Source: Streptomyces sp. NBC_00513 (lineage in GTDB: Bacteria > Actinomycetota > Actinomycetes > Streptomycetales > Streptomycetaceae). Taken from it: a stretch of 64,000 nucleotides of DNA. Position 1 is the stretch's first letter. Each line of letters opens with the position of its first letter. Positions 52,234-60,761 of this stretch are shown piece after piece. The notes under the pieces were generated by a model that was not told the origin of the DNA, did no database searches, and was given only the letters and a program-made list of their open reading frames with translations. A program made the position numbers and the translations under genes. The stretch covers positions 3,038,001 to 3,102,000 of the forward strand of contig NZ_CP107845.1 in assembly GCF_041431415.1 (NCBI RefSeq), written 5' to 3'.

Positions 52234-53815
52234 GGGTCCAGGGAACGTCCGGCGCCCGGAAGTAGCCGATGCCCTGCGCGTCCAGCCGCGGGCCCTGGGC
52301 CGCGAGCCGCTCCCGGTAGTCGTCCCAGTCCAGTGCCGCCGCCGGCGACCAGCCCAGCTCGGCCAGCCCCAGCACCCTGGGGAACGCCAGTTGCTCCCAG
52401 TCCTGCCGGGTGGCGACCGTCTCGGTCCACAGCGGCGCCTCCACACCCAGCACCGCCGACTCCGGGACCCCGGGCAGGTAGGCGCCCGGGTCCCAGGAGT
52501 AGGCCCGCCGCACCGGCACGTACCCGGCCCACGCCAACCCCGGCTTCGTCGCCTTGTCGTACTTCATGTCGAGGTACAGGCGGTCGGCCGGGGACAGGAT
52601 CACCGGGTGGCCCGCCTTCGCCGCCGCCGCCACGCCCGCCTTCTCGGCCGCCGACGTCCGGTCGTGTCCCCAGTACTGGAGCACCGCGCCCGCCGCCGGT
52701 CGCGCCGAGGCCAGCTGGTGCCAGGCCACCACCGTCTTGCCGTGCTTGCCGACGACCGCCTGCGCCCGGTCCATGAAGGCCGCGTAGTCCGCCGCCGGCG
52801 TCGAGTGCGCCTCGTCCCCGCCGATGTGCAGGTACGTGCCCGGGGTCATCTCCGCGAGCTCGCCGAGCACCTCGTCGATGAACTCGTACGTCCGCTCGCT
52901 GCCCACGCACAGCGAGCTGAAGCCCACCTTGATCCCGGTGTACCGCTCGCGCGCCTTGCCGTCGCAGTTCAGCTCGGCGTAGGAGGCCTGGGCCGCGTTG
53001 ACGTGTCCGGGCATGTCGATCTCGGGGACGACGTCCACGTACCGCCGGGCCGCGTAGGCGACCAGTTCCCGGTACTCGTCCTTCGTCCAGTGGCCGCCCG
53101 GGCCGCCGCCGACCTCGCCGGCGCCGCCGTGCTCGGCGAGCCGCGGCCAGGAGTCACTCGCGAGCCGCCAGCCCTGGTCGTCGGTCAGGTGCACGTGCAG
53201 GGTGTTGACCTTGTACTGGGCGAGCTGGTCCACGTACCGCTTCACCTGCTCCACCGGGAAGAAGTGGCGGGCGATGTCGACCATGGCCCCCCGGTACGCG
53301 AACCGAGGCGTGTCCTGCACCCTGCCGCCCGGCACCGTCCCCGCGCCCCGCGCCGGCACCAGTTGCCGCAGGGTCTGTCCCGCGTGGAACAGCCCCTCGG
53401 GGGTGCGCGCGGTGAGCGTGACCCCGGTCGGGCCGGCGTCCAGTCGGTAGCCCTCCTCGCCGAGCGCGCCGGCGGCCCGGTCGAGCCGCAGCCGGATCCC
53501 GTCCCCGTCCGCCCCGACCACCACGGGCAGCGGCAGGCCGGCCGTCGCGCGCAGTTGCCCGGCGAGCAGCTCCCCGACCTGCCGCACCTCCGCGCCGGAG
53601 CCCGGGGCGGTACGGATCACCGTTCCCGCCCCGAACGCGTACCCGGCGCCCTCGGCCCGCGCGGACACGGGTGCGGGCAGCAGCCGTTCGTAGGGGGTGG
53701 GCGCGGCGGCCCGCACGCCCCCGGGCCGGGAGTCGTCGCCGTGGGCGGCGGTGCAGGAAACGGCCGCCGCGCCGAGGACGAGGAGGGCACCGAGCGTGCG
53801 TCGCAGGACTCTCAT
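52229..53815 (-). CDS. Secreted GH20 beta-N-acetylhexosaminidase
   Basis: 528 residues. Signal with a lipobox-like VSC (MRVLRRTLGALLVLGAAAVSC), so secreted or lipid-anchored. An N-terminal GH20b domain precedes the catalytic barrel: FAYRGAMVDIARHFFPVEQVKRYVDQLAQYKVNTLHVHLTDDQGWR, then TYLHIGGDEAHS with the catalytic Asp 334 and Glu 335 (H-x-G-G-D-E), and VLGVEAPLWTETV. It releases GlcNAc from chitobiose and other N-acetylhexosaminides by substrate-assisted catalysis. Same order next to desD as I recall from S. coelicolor. Start at 53815. Confidence 0.93.
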   Translation of the reverse strand: MRVLRRTLGALLVLGAAAVSCTAAHGDDSRPGGVRAAAPTPYERLLPAPVSARAEGAGYAFGAGTVIRTAPGSGAEVRQVGELLAGQLRATAGLPLPVVVGADGDGIRLRLDRAAGALGEEGYRLDAGPTGVTLTARTPEGLFHAGQTLRQLVPARGAGTVPGGRVQDTPRFAYRGAMVDIARHFFPVEQVKRYVDQLAQYKVNTLHVHLTDDQGWRLASDSWPRLAEHGGAGEVGGGPGGHWTKDEYRELVAYAARRYVDVVPEIDMPGHVNAAQASYAELNCDGKARERYTGIKVGFSSLCVGSERTYEFIDEVLGELAEMTPGTYLHIGGDEAHSTPAADYAAFMDRAQAVVGKHGKTVVAWHQLASARPAAGAVLQYWGHDRTSAAEKAGVAAAAKAGHPVILSPADRLYLDMKYDKATKPGLAWAGYVPVRRAYSWDPGAYLPGVPESAVLGVEAPLWTETVATRQDWEQLAFPRVLGLAELGWSPAAALDWDDYRERLAAQGPRLDAQGIGYFRAPDVPWTR

Positions 53816-53867
53816 GACCTCAGATATAGGCCAATCGGGCACGACACGCCGATGCGAGAATCGCGGG

Positions 53868-54728
53868 ATGGCGGAAATCATCCAGAAGGACGGCACGTGG
53901 ACCTTCGAAGGGGACGCGGTGCGCATCGTGCCGGGCCGCGACAAGGAGGTCGGCCCGCTGCGGCAGGCCCTCGGGGAACTGCTCGTGCCGCTGGGCGCGA
54001 TCGGCGGCGTCTCCTACGAACCGGGCCGCAAGTCGGGCCGGTTGCGACTGCGTCCGCGTGACGGCGCCGACCCCCTGCTACAGGTGACGGGCGGGCGGCT
54101 GCCGGAGACCTCGGACCCCTACCGGCTGACCGTGGAGTCGGACCGCACGGGAGTGGCGGAGTACTTCGTCGACGAGATCCGCAACGCGCTCCTGCTGGAC
54201 CAGGTGGACCCCGGCCCCAGCGACCGCTACCTGCTGCCGGGTCCGGCGGTGCCGATCACCGCGAGCGGGGGCGACGGCACGGTGTCCTTCGACGGCGACC
54301 GGATCACCCTGGACTGGAACTGGACGGCGGAGGAGGCCAAGCAGTCGGCCGGCTCCCGGCAGTTCCGGGTCGCCGACCTCCGGGGTGTGGAGTGGGCCCC
54401 GTCGCGGGGGCTCTCCAACGGCGTCCTGCGGTTCACCCCGGCGGGGGCGCAGGCGCCACCGTCCCCCAAGTACGACCCGTACGCGCTGGAGCTGTTCGGG
54501 ACGGGCCGCAAGGAACTGGCGACCGCGCTGGTCGCGGCGGCCGTGGCGGCCCGCCTGCCGCACCCGGCCGCCGCGCTCGCCCCGGCCCCGGCCGCGCTCC
54601 CGGCGGACGGCGCGGATCACGACGCCCTGTTGCGTCGACTGCGCGAGCTCGGGGAGCTGCACACGTCGGGCGTCCTCACGGCCGAGGAGTTCTCGACGGC
54701 GAAAGCGGCGATTTTGCGCCGTTTCTGA
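53868..54728 (+). CDS. DUF4429 and SHOCT domain protein
   Basis: 286 residues, cytoplasmic. Two DUF4429-type halves (MAEIIQKDGTWTFEGDAVRIVPG... and GDGTVSFDGDRITLDWNWTAEEAK...) with a PH-like beta pattern, then an Ala/Pro linker and a C-terminal SHOCT helix pair (LLRRLRELGELHTSGVLTAEEFSTAKAAILRRF). SHOCT domains occur at the ends of unrelated proteins as short oligomerisation or membrane-targeting units. Function unknown. Divergent from the hexosaminidase with only 52 bases between starts. Confidence 0.8.
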   Translation: MAEIIQKDGTWTFEGDAVRIVPGRDKEVGPLRQALGELLVPLGAIGGVSYEPGRKSGRLRLRPRDGADPLLQVTGGRLPETSDPYRLTVESDRTGVAEYFVDEIRNALLLDQVDPGPSDRYLLPGPAVPITASGGDGTVSFDGDRITLDWNWTAEEAKQSAGSRQFRVADLRGVEWAPSRGLSNGVLRFTPAGAQAPPSPKYDPYALELFGTGRKELATALVAAAVAARLPHPAAALAPAPAALPADGADHDALLRRLRELGELHTSGVLTAEEFSTAKAAILRRF

Positions 54729-54756
54729 CCGACCAGGACCGGAATTACCCATTCTC

Positions 54757-54770
54757 CTGGTCCAGACCAG
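54757..54770. promoter_or_regulatory. DasR-like site (dre) upstream of glmS
   Basis: CTGGTCCAGACCAG: the arms TGGTC and GACCA match the dre consensus of the GlcNAc regulator DasR exactly, with one change in the central TA. It also overlaps an eight-base inverted repeat GACCAGGA (54731-54738) / TCCTGGTC (54755-54762). Lies between the DUF4429 gene and the 91-residue gene that precedes glmS. Confidence 0.65.
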
Positions 54771-54835
54771 CTCGATTCTGCCCGAATCCGGGCAAGATCT
54801 TTGCATTCCGTCCCACATCCCGCGAGTATCTACGG

Positions 54836-55111
54836 GTGCTCGACCGCCGCCCGTCACATGACGATCTCGTCGACCACCTGGTGCGCAGCACCTCGCTCCA
54901 GCGGGGCGAGGCGGCCCGGGTGGTACTCGACGTACTCGCCTACTTCGACGAGACGACGGAGGAATTCGTCCGCCGCCGCCACCGTGAACTGCAGTCCGGT
55001 GGCGCGGTCAACACGGAGATCTTCGAGCGGATCGCGGCCGAACTGCCGCACCGCGCCGTGGCGCCGCCGGAGCTCTCGCTCCGGCAACTGCGCCGCATCG
55101 TCTACGGCTGA
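54836..55111 (+). CDS. Small conserved protein preceding glmS
   Basis: 91 residues from a GTG at 54836; no ribosome site is apparent and the frame is open further upstream, so the start is uncertain. All helical with a charged pattern: HDDLVDHLVRSTSLQRGEAARVVLDVLAYFDETTEEFVRRRHRELQ and LSLRQLRRIVYG at the end. The Asp/Leu spacing of the first 50 residues resembles DNA- or protein-binding helical bundles, but I cannot name a family. 73 bases before glmS in the same direction, so probably co-transcribed with it from the DasR-like site. Confidence 0.65.
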   Translation: MLDRRPSHDDLVDHLVRSTSLQRGEAARVVLDVLAYFDETTEEFVRRRHRELQSGGAVNTEIFERIAAELPHRAVAPPELSLRQLRRIVYG

Positions 55112-55184
55112 CCGGTGACCGCGCGGACGGACGCGCGGAGACGACCGGAGCACTCGTTCAGGACTTCAGGAGGGGCAAAACCGT

Positions 55185-57002
55185 ATGTGCGGAATCGTGG
55201 GTTACATCGGCAAGCGTGACGTGGCACCGCTGCTGCTGGAGGGCCTCCAGCGGCTGGAGTACCGGGGTTACGACTCCGCCGGCATCGTCGTCAACAGCCC
55301 GAAGTCCGCGGCCCTGAAGGTCGTCAAGGCCAAGGGTCGCGTCCGCGAGCTGGAGTCCCGGGTCCCCAAGCGCTTCGCCGGCACCACCGGCATCGCCCAC
55401 ACCCGCTGGGCCACCCACGGCGCCCCGAGCGACATCAACTCGCACCCGCACCTGGACGCCGACAACAAGGTCGCGGTCGTCCACAACGGCATCGTGGACA
55501 ACGCCTCCGAGCTGCGCGCCAAGCTGGAGTCCGAGGGTGTCGTCTTCCTCTCGGAGACCGACACCGAGGTCATCGTGCACCTCGTCGCCCGCTCCGCGGC
55601 CGACACCCTTGAGGAGAAGGTCCGCGAGGCCGTCAAGGTCATCGAGGGCACGTACGGCATCGCCGTCATGCACGCCGACTTCCCCGACCGCATCGTCGTG
55701 GCCCGCAACGGCTCCCCGGTGGTCCTCGGCATCGGCGAGAAGGAGATGTTCGTCGCCTCGGACGTCGCCGCGCTGGTCGCCCACACCCGCCAGATCGTCA
55801 CCCTCGACGACGGCGAGATGGCCACCCTCAAGGCCGACGACTTCCGCACGTACACCACCTCCGGCACGACGACCACCGCCACGCCCGAGACCGTGGAGTG
55901 GGAGGCCGCCTCGTACGACATGGGCGGTCACGACACGTACATGCACAAGGAGATCTCCGAGCAGTCCGACGCGGTCGACCGCGTCCTGCGCGGCCGGATC
56001 GACGACCGCTTCAACACCGTGCACCTGGGCGGCCTGAACCTGGACCCGCGCGAGGCGCGCGGCATCCGCCGGGTCAAGATCCTGGGCTGCGGCACCTCGT
56101 ACCACGCGGGTCTGATCGGCGCCGGCCTCATCGAGGGCCTGGCCCGCATCCCCGCCGACGCCGAGCCGGCCTCCGAGTTCCGCTACCGCAACCCGGTCGT
56201 GGACCCCGACACCCTCTACATCGCGGTCTCCCAGTCCGGCGAGACCTACGACGTCCTCGCGGCCGTCCAGGAGCTCAAGCGCAAGGGCGCCCGCGTCCTC
56301 GGCGTCGTGAACGTCGTCGGCTCCGCCATCGCCCGCGAGGCCGACGGCGGCGTGTACGTGCACGCCGGCCCCGAGGTCTGCGTCGTCTCCACCAAGTGCT
56401 TCACCAACACGGTCGTGGCCTTCGCGCTGCTCGCCGTGCACCTCGGCCGGATCCGGGACCTCTCGGTCACCGACGGCAAGCGGATCATCGAGGGCCTGCG
56501 CAAGCTGCCCGCGCAGATCCAGGAGATCCTCGAAGGCGAAGAGGACATCAAGAAGCTGGCGGCCGAGTACGCCGACGCCAAGTCGATGATGTTCATCGGC
56601 CGGGTGCGCGGTTACCCGGTGGCCCTGGAGGCCTCCCTGAAGCTCAAGGAGATCTCCTACATCCACGCCGAGGCCTACCCGGCCTCCGAGCTCAAGCACG
56701 GTCCGCTCGCGCTCATCGAGCCGGCGATGCCGACGGTCGCGATCGTCCCGGACGACGACCTGCTGGAGAAGAACCGCGCGGCGCTGGAGGAGATCAAGGC
56801 CCGCAGCGGCCGGATCCTCGCGGTCGCCCACCGCGAGCAGGAGAAGGCCGACCACACGATCCTCGTCCCCAAGAACGAGGACGAGCTCGACCCGATCCTG
56901 ATGGGCATCCCGCTCCAGCTCCTGGCGTACCACACCGCCCTGGCCCTGGGCCGGGACATCGACAAGCCGCGCAACCTGGCCAAGTCGGTCACCGTCGAGT
57001 AG
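55185..57002 (+). CDS. glmS: Glutamine-fructose-6-phosphate aminotransferase
   Basis: 605 residues making glucosamine-6-phosphate, the entry to peptidoglycan amino sugars. N-terminal glutaminase with catalytic Cys right after Met (MCGIVGYIG), THGAPSDINSHPH and GTYGIAVMH; then two SIS isomerase domains (LGCGTSYHAGLIGAGLIE, VSQSGETYDVLAAVQELK, EIKARSGRILAV) and the closing DKPRNLAKSVTVE. Length normal. AGGAGG precedes the start. No glmS ribozyme fits in the 73 bases upstream; regulation through the DasR-like site is proposed instead. Confidence 0.95.
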   Translation: MCGIVGYIGKRDVAPLLLEGLQRLEYRGYDSAGIVVNSPKSAALKVVKAKGRVRELESRVPKRFAGTTGIAHTRWATHGAPSDINSHPHLDADNKVAVVHNGIVDNASELRAKLESEGVVFLSETDTEVIVHLVARSAADTLEEKVREAVKVIEGTYGIAVMHADFPDRIVVARNGSPVVLGIGEKEMFVASDVAALVAHTRQIVTLDDGEMATLKADDFRTYTTSGTTTTATPETVEWEAASYDMGGHDTYMHKEISEQSDAVDRVLRGRIDDRFNTVHLGGLNLDPREARGIRRVKILGCGTSYHAGLIGAGLIEGLARIPADAEPASEFRYRNPVVDPDTLYIAVSQSGETYDVLAAVQELKRKGARVLGVVNVVGSAIAREADGGVYVHAGPEVCVVSTKCFTNTVVAFALLAVHLGRIRDLSVTDGKRIIEGLRKLPAQIQEILEGEEDIKKLAAEYADAKSMMFIGRVRGYPVALEASLKLKEISYIHAEAYPASELKHGPLALIEPAMPTVAIVPDDDLLEKNRAALEEIKARSGRILAVAHREQEKADHTILVPKNEDELDPILMGIPLQLLAYHTALALGRDIDKPRNLAKSVTVE

Positions 57003-57025
57003 TCGAGCGGTCGGACGGCAGCACG

Positions 57026-57070
57026 CGCGGAAGGCCCCCGGGGGATCACGTCCCCCGGGGGCCTTCCGCG
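57026..57070 (+). terminator. Very strong terminator after glmS
   Basis: A 20-base perfect stem (57026-57045 with 57051-57070) closed by five bases, GC throughout, 24 bases beyond the glmS stop. Being symmetrical it can also stop the convergent acetate-uptake gene. Confidence 0.92.
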
Positions 57071-57094
57071 TTCCTCACGGCTCCCTCGTACGGC

Positions 57095-57664
57095 TCAGCT
57101 CGCGGGGACCGCGTCCCCGCGGGCCCTGCTGCCGAGCGCCACCGGCCAGTGCGCCAGCGCGGCCGTGGCCCCGTACCAGGCCAGCAGCCCGGCGACCGCC
57201 GCCACCCAGCCGGCGATCTTGGCGAGCAGACCGCTGTCGGCGAAGGCTCCCACCGCGAGGAGCAGCAGGGAGAGGGTGAACAGGGCGTACACGCCCTGCC
57301 CGAACAGTCCGCTCGCCGCCCCCACCGTGAGGGTCAGGCCGAGCAGGGCGAACAGGACGAGGAACGCCCCGGCGGCATCCGCCGAAACCTTTCCGTCGGC
57401 CCCCGCGGCCCAGGTGAACCAGAAGGCGCCGAGCCCCGCGAACGCGGTGCCGTTGAAGCCGTCGCCGCCCCGGAATTCGAGGATCCCGAGGACGAACAGG
57501 GCGAGACCGCCGACGTAGGTGGCGAGCGAAGCGGAGTTCGCGGCGGTCACGCCGTCGATGATGCCGGTGTGGCCGATACCGAACGCGAGAAGGGTGAGAC
57601 CCAGGGCAATGTGCCCGAGGGTCGAAGTAGAGGCCGAGCTTCCCGCAGAGACACCGTTGTCCAC
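57095..57664 (-). CDS. GPR1/FUN34/YaaH family acetate uptake transporter
   Basis: 189 residues, six hydrophobic helices. Family marks: LGHIALGLTLLAFGIGHTGIID at the start, FRGGDGFNGTAFAGLGAFWFTWA in the middle (the GG-x-x-FA pattern), and WVAAVAGLLAWYGATAALA at the end. Members import acetate or succinate with protons, forming hexameric pores. Start is a GTG at 57664 with a GGGAG ribosome site. Transcribed toward the glmS terminator; the universal stress protein gene lies upstream on the same strand with 99 bases between. Confidence 0.85.
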   Translation of the reverse strand: MDNGVSAGSSASTSTLGHIALGLTLLAFGIGHTGIIDGVTAANSASLATYVGGLALFVLGILEFRGGDGFNGTAFAGLGAFWFTWAAGADGKVSADAAGAFLVLFALLGLTLTVGAASGLFGQGVYALFTLSLLLLAVGAFADSGLLAKIAGWVAAVAGLLAWYGATAALAHWPVALGSRARGDAVPAS

Positions 57665-57763
57665 GGCGGGCTCCCTTCGATCTGCAGTTGTTTGCTGCGT
57701 CCCAGCAGCACTTATCTACCCTTTACATGAGGGTTCACAACCGCACGAACGGCGTACAGAGGG

Positions 57764-58294
57764 TCACGGAATGACAACAACCGGTCGCTGTGCCCGCTTG
57801 GCCAGTCGGCCCGCCACCGAGCCGAAGATCCGGCCCACGATGCCGTGCGTGGAGCCGACCACGATGGCGTCCGCCGAGTACTCCCGGCCGACCTCCTCCA
57901 GCTCGTGACAGATGTCCCCGCCCCGCTCGACCAGGATCCAGGGCACCTCGGACAGGTAGTCCGCACAGGCCAGCTCCAGCCCCAGGACCTCGGTGCGATG
58001 GTCGGGGACGTCCACGAAGACGGGGGGCTCGCAGCCGGCCCACACCGTGGTGGGCAGCCGGTTGGCCACGTGCACGATGATCAGGCCGGATCCGGAGCGT
58101 CGGGCCATCCCGATGGCGTACGCGAGGGCCCGCTCACTGGAGGTCGAGCCGTCGAAGCCCACCACGACGCCGTGCCGGAAGGCCGGGTCGCAGGGATGGC
58201 GCGTCTGTTCCACCGCGCGCAGGTCGGCCGACGCGGAGTCGGCGAGGGGTTTGCGCTTGCGGTCCGCGGGTTCGGAGAATTCGTGACCGGCCAT
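57764..58294 (-). CDS. Universal stress protein (UspA family)
   Basis: 176 residues, one Usp domain after a charged 40-residue extension. VVVGFDGSTSSERALAYAIGMARRSGSGLIIVHV contains the first strand and helix; the C-terminal nucleotide site VVGSTHGIVGRIFGSVAGRLAKRAQRPVVVIP keeps the G-x2-G-like loop and the GS that grips the ribose/phosphates, so it is an ATP-binding type. Role in dormancy, hypoxia or starvation responses is general family knowledge. The ATG at 58294 fits the length; longer reading is possible. No partner gene. Confidence 0.88.
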   Translation of the reverse strand: MAGHEFSEPADRKRKPLADSASADLRAVEQTRHPCDPAFRHGVVVGFDGSTSSERALAYAIGMARRSGSGLIIVHVANRLPTTVWAGCEPPVFVDVPDHRTEVLGLELACADYLSEVPWILVERGGDICHELEEVGREYSADAIVVGSTHGIVGRIFGSVAGRLAKRAQRPVVVIP

Positions 58295-58614
58295 GGTGTC
58301 TCGGCGAAGGGTCCTCGGGGGAAGCGACAGGGGCGAAATCGGCGACGCAGTGTGACGGAGCTCTGTCCGGGAAGCATCTTCCCAAGCCCATACCCTCCAG
58401 GGTACGGCGACACTCCTGTCCTGCACAGGGCATGCCGCCCTTGGAGAGCGTCCCAGGGAGCATGCCGGAGGGACGGCGCGTTGGCAATGTCGACTGGCCC
58501 CTACAGCCAGTGACGAGCGGAGCGGGCACCACCCGTGCGCGCAGTGACCGTGCCCCTCCGCGCACCGTTGGACAGGCGTCCGACCGTCCAGGAAGAGCCC
58601 GCAGGGAGTACGCC
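58295..58614. other. 320-base divergent promoter region
   Basis: No credible gene. It should hold the promoter of the universal stress protein and the small membrane protein. I see no strong inverted repeat or recognised regulator site; an open frame runs through it from 58432 but its codon usage does not look coding before 58615. Confidence 0.5.
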
Positions 58615-59100
58615 GTGCCCGGCCGTCCGGTCCACCCCGTCCAGCCCGCTCCGCCGACGCGTTCCGTCCTGCCCGGCACGTCGTCGCGTTCCGGCGCCCA
58701 CTCCGGCGCGCACTCCGGCAACGCGACACCGCGTCTCGCGCCCGTTCCTCTTCCCCCTTCCGCGCGTCTTCACCCTTCCGTGCGTCGCGCCCGACCCCGG
58801 CATGACGACCCCGCGGGTGACGTGGTGCGCTGGGCCGTCTTCAGCTGCCTGCTCGTCCCCGTGGTCCTGGTCGTCTACGGAACCTCCTTCGGCGGGGCGG
58901 CCGTCGCGACCCTGGGTCTCGCCGCCGTCACCGCCGCCTGCCGGGTGCTGCTGCGGCACTCCGAGAAGGCCGAGCGATCCGCGGCCCGGGTGCGCACCGA
59001 GGAGCCGTTCGCGTCCAGCCGGCGCGGCCGGCACTCGCGCGGCGGGGCCGGCTCACACCGCGGCCGCCACGGTTCCGGGGGCGTCTCCCCTCTCGGCTGA
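58615..59100 (+). CDS. Small membrane protein of unknown function
   Basis: 161 residues from a GTG at 58615 with AGGGAG upstream. The first 65 residues are Pro/Ser/His-rich (including AHSGAHSGN repeats) and likely disordered; one or two membrane helices follow (VVRWAVFSCLLVPVVLVVYGTSFGGAAVATLGLAAVTAACRVLL), then a basic cytoplasmic tail ending GGVSPLG. No motif recognised. Directly upstream of the adpA gene region, but 376 bases separate them. Confidence 0.7.
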   Translation: MPGRPVHPVQPAPPTRSVLPGTSSRSGAHSGAHSGNATPRLAPVPLPPSARLHPSVRRARPRHDDPAGDVVRWAVFSCLLVPVVLVVYGTSFGGAAVATLGLAAVTAACRVLLRHSEKAERSAARVRTEEPFASSRRGRHSRGGAGSHRGRHGSGGVSPLG

Positions 59101-59476
59101 CCGATTCGCACGTACACACCCGCCTGTTTTAAGCCAACTTCCCGGCAGGTCGCCCCCCTTGCCGGAATGTCCCCCCAACCCCCCCATCACCAGCGACGAC
59201 AGAGCTCCGGGGGGCGCGTGACCCTATGGGTACTGGCCATGGCCGGACTCTGCGCTTCCCGCACGGGTAGCGGAGTGGAACCCTTACTGATCGAATGCTT
59301 TTCGCCAAGTTGCCAAGTCGACATAGCGCTGCGTGCTGAACTTGTCACGCCGACACCACGGGACGCAGTAGATTCGATCATGTATTTACGGCGGGGGATC
59401 CACGTGCAAGGCCGAGGGGAAACGTGCAGGTGCGACCAGACCAAGGAGTCGCGACACCCAAGGGGGGCTTAGCGCC
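59101..59476 (+). promoter_or_regulatory. Long regulatory region before adpA
   Basis: 376 bases with no gene. In characterised streptomycetes the equivalent region carries the adpA promoter and binding sites for several developmental regulators and for AdpA itself; here I see one weak CCGGCA/TGCCGG hairpin near 59144-59165 and AT-rich stretches around 59281-59400, but no site I can assign with confidence. The ribosome site before the adpA start is AAGGGGGG. Confidence 0.5.
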
Positions 59477-60649
59477 ATGAGCCAGGATTCCACCGCCGTC
59501 GTCGCGGACGCGGGCCGGAAGCTCGCGGGGCGTCGCCGCAGAGAGATCGTCGCCGTGCTGCTGTTCAGCGGCGGCCCGATCTTCGAGAGTTCCATTCCAC
59601 TCTCCGTGTTCGGCATCGACCGGCAGGACGCGGGAGTTCCACGCTATCGACTGCTCGTGTGCGCCGGTGAGGACGGTCCGCTGCGGACCACCGGCGGACT
59701 CGAACTGACCGCGCCGTACGGGTTGGAGGCGATCGCCCGGGCAGGCACGGTCGTCGTTCCGGCCTGGCGCTCCATCACTTCACCGCCGCCGCCGGAGGCG
59801 CTCGACGCACTGCGTCTGGCGCACGAGGAAGGTGCCCGGATCGTCGGACTGTGCACGGGGGCCTTCGTGCTCGCCGCCGCCGGTCTGCTCGACGGTCGGC
59901 CCGCGACGACGCACTGGATGTACGCGCCGACGCTGGCCAAGCGGTACCCGTCCGTCCACGTCGACCCGCGCGAGCTGTTCGTCGACGACGGCGACGTACT
60001 GACGTCCGCGGGCACCGCGGCCGGAATCGACCTGTGCCTGCACATCGTGCGCACGGATCACGGCAGCGAGGCGGCCGGGGCTCTGGCCCGCCGCCTCGTC
60101 GTGCCGCCGCGCCGCACGGGTGGCCAGGAACGCTACCTCGACCGGTCACTTCCGGAAGAGATCGGCGCGGATCCGCTGGCCGAGGTCGTCGCCTGGGCGC
60201 TGGAACACCTCCACGAGCAGTTCGACGTGGAGACGCTGGCCGCCCGCGCCTACATGAGCAGGCGCACCTTCGACCGGCGGTTCCGTTCGCTCACCGGCAG
60301 CGCTCCGCTCCAGTGGCTGATCACCCAGCGGGTACTCCAGGCACAGCGGCTGCTGGAGACCTCCGACTACTCGGTCGACGAGGTCGCCGGGCGCTGCGGG
60401 TTCCGTTCGCCCGTCGCGCTGCGCGGTCACTTCCGCCGGCAGCTGGGGTCCTCCCCGGCCGCCTACCGGTCCGCGTACCGGGCGCGCCGGCCGCAGGCCG
60501 ACGTGTCGCAGGTGACGCAGATCTCGGAGGGCCCGCTCCCGCACCAGCGCACTCCGCAGCCCCAGCGAGCGGCGGCGGCCCTGGCCGCGGCCGGTCAGTC
60601 GGTGACGGAGCTGTACGCGCCGAACCGGGTGCTGCGCGAGCACGCGTAG
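59477..60649 (+). CDS. adpA: AdpA/BldH developmental master regulator
   Basis: 390 residues. An N-terminal ThiJ/PfpI/DJ-1 domain (VAVLLFSGGPIFESSIPLSVFGIDR... IVGLCTGAFVLAAAGLLDGRPATTHW) mediates dimerisation; a C-terminal AraC/XylS double HTH (MSRRTFDRRFRSLTGSAPLQWLITQRV... DEVAGRCGFRSPVALRGHFRRQLGSSPAAYR) binds DNA. Near-identity of long blocks to known AdpA and the orn gene downstream make the identity firm. Unusually, there is no TTA codon: the leucine after the inter-domain Ser (SLPEEIGAD, residue 225) is CTT, and a base-by-base reading finds no TTA in any frame position. Controls morphogenesis and secondary metabolism. Confidence 0.95.
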   Translation: MSQDSTAVVADAGRKLAGRRRREIVAVLLFSGGPIFESSIPLSVFGIDRQDAGVPRYRLLVCAGEDGPLRTTGGLELTAPYGLEAIARAGTVVVPAWRSITSPPPPEALDALRLAHEEGARIVGLCTGAFVLAAAGLLDGRPATTHWMYAPTLAKRYPSVHVDPRELFVDDGDVLTSAGTAAGIDLCLHIVRTDHGSEAAGALARRLVVPPRRTGGQERYLDRSLPEEIGADPLAEVVAWALEHLHEQFDVETLAARAYMSRRTFDRRFRSLTGSAPLQWLITQRVLQAQRLLETSDYSVDEVAGRCGFRSPVALRGHFRRQLGSSPAAYRSAYRARRPQADVSQVTQISEGPLPHQRTPQPQRAAAALAAAGQSVTELYAPNRVLREHA

Positions 60650-60668
60650 TCCCGCCCGCCCGGACCAC

Positions 60669-60710
60669 GAAGGTCCCTCTCGTCGGCCGTCCCCGACGAG
60701 AGGGGCCTTC
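60669..60710 (+). terminator. Hairpin between adpA and orn
   Basis: GAAGG-T-CCCTCTCGTCGG pairs with CCGACGAGAGGG-G-CCTTC across a six-base loop, with one G-U pair. It may stop or attenuate adpA transcripts before orn, which is about 50 bases on. Confidence 0.8.
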
Positions 60711-60761
60711 GGGCGTGTACGGGCCCGGTCCGATCCGGCGAAGAGCGCATAAGGTGGGCGC

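Noticed and set aside
55112..55184. glmS ribozyme
   Set aside because: The 73-base leader is too short for the ribozyme and shows none of its conserved core.
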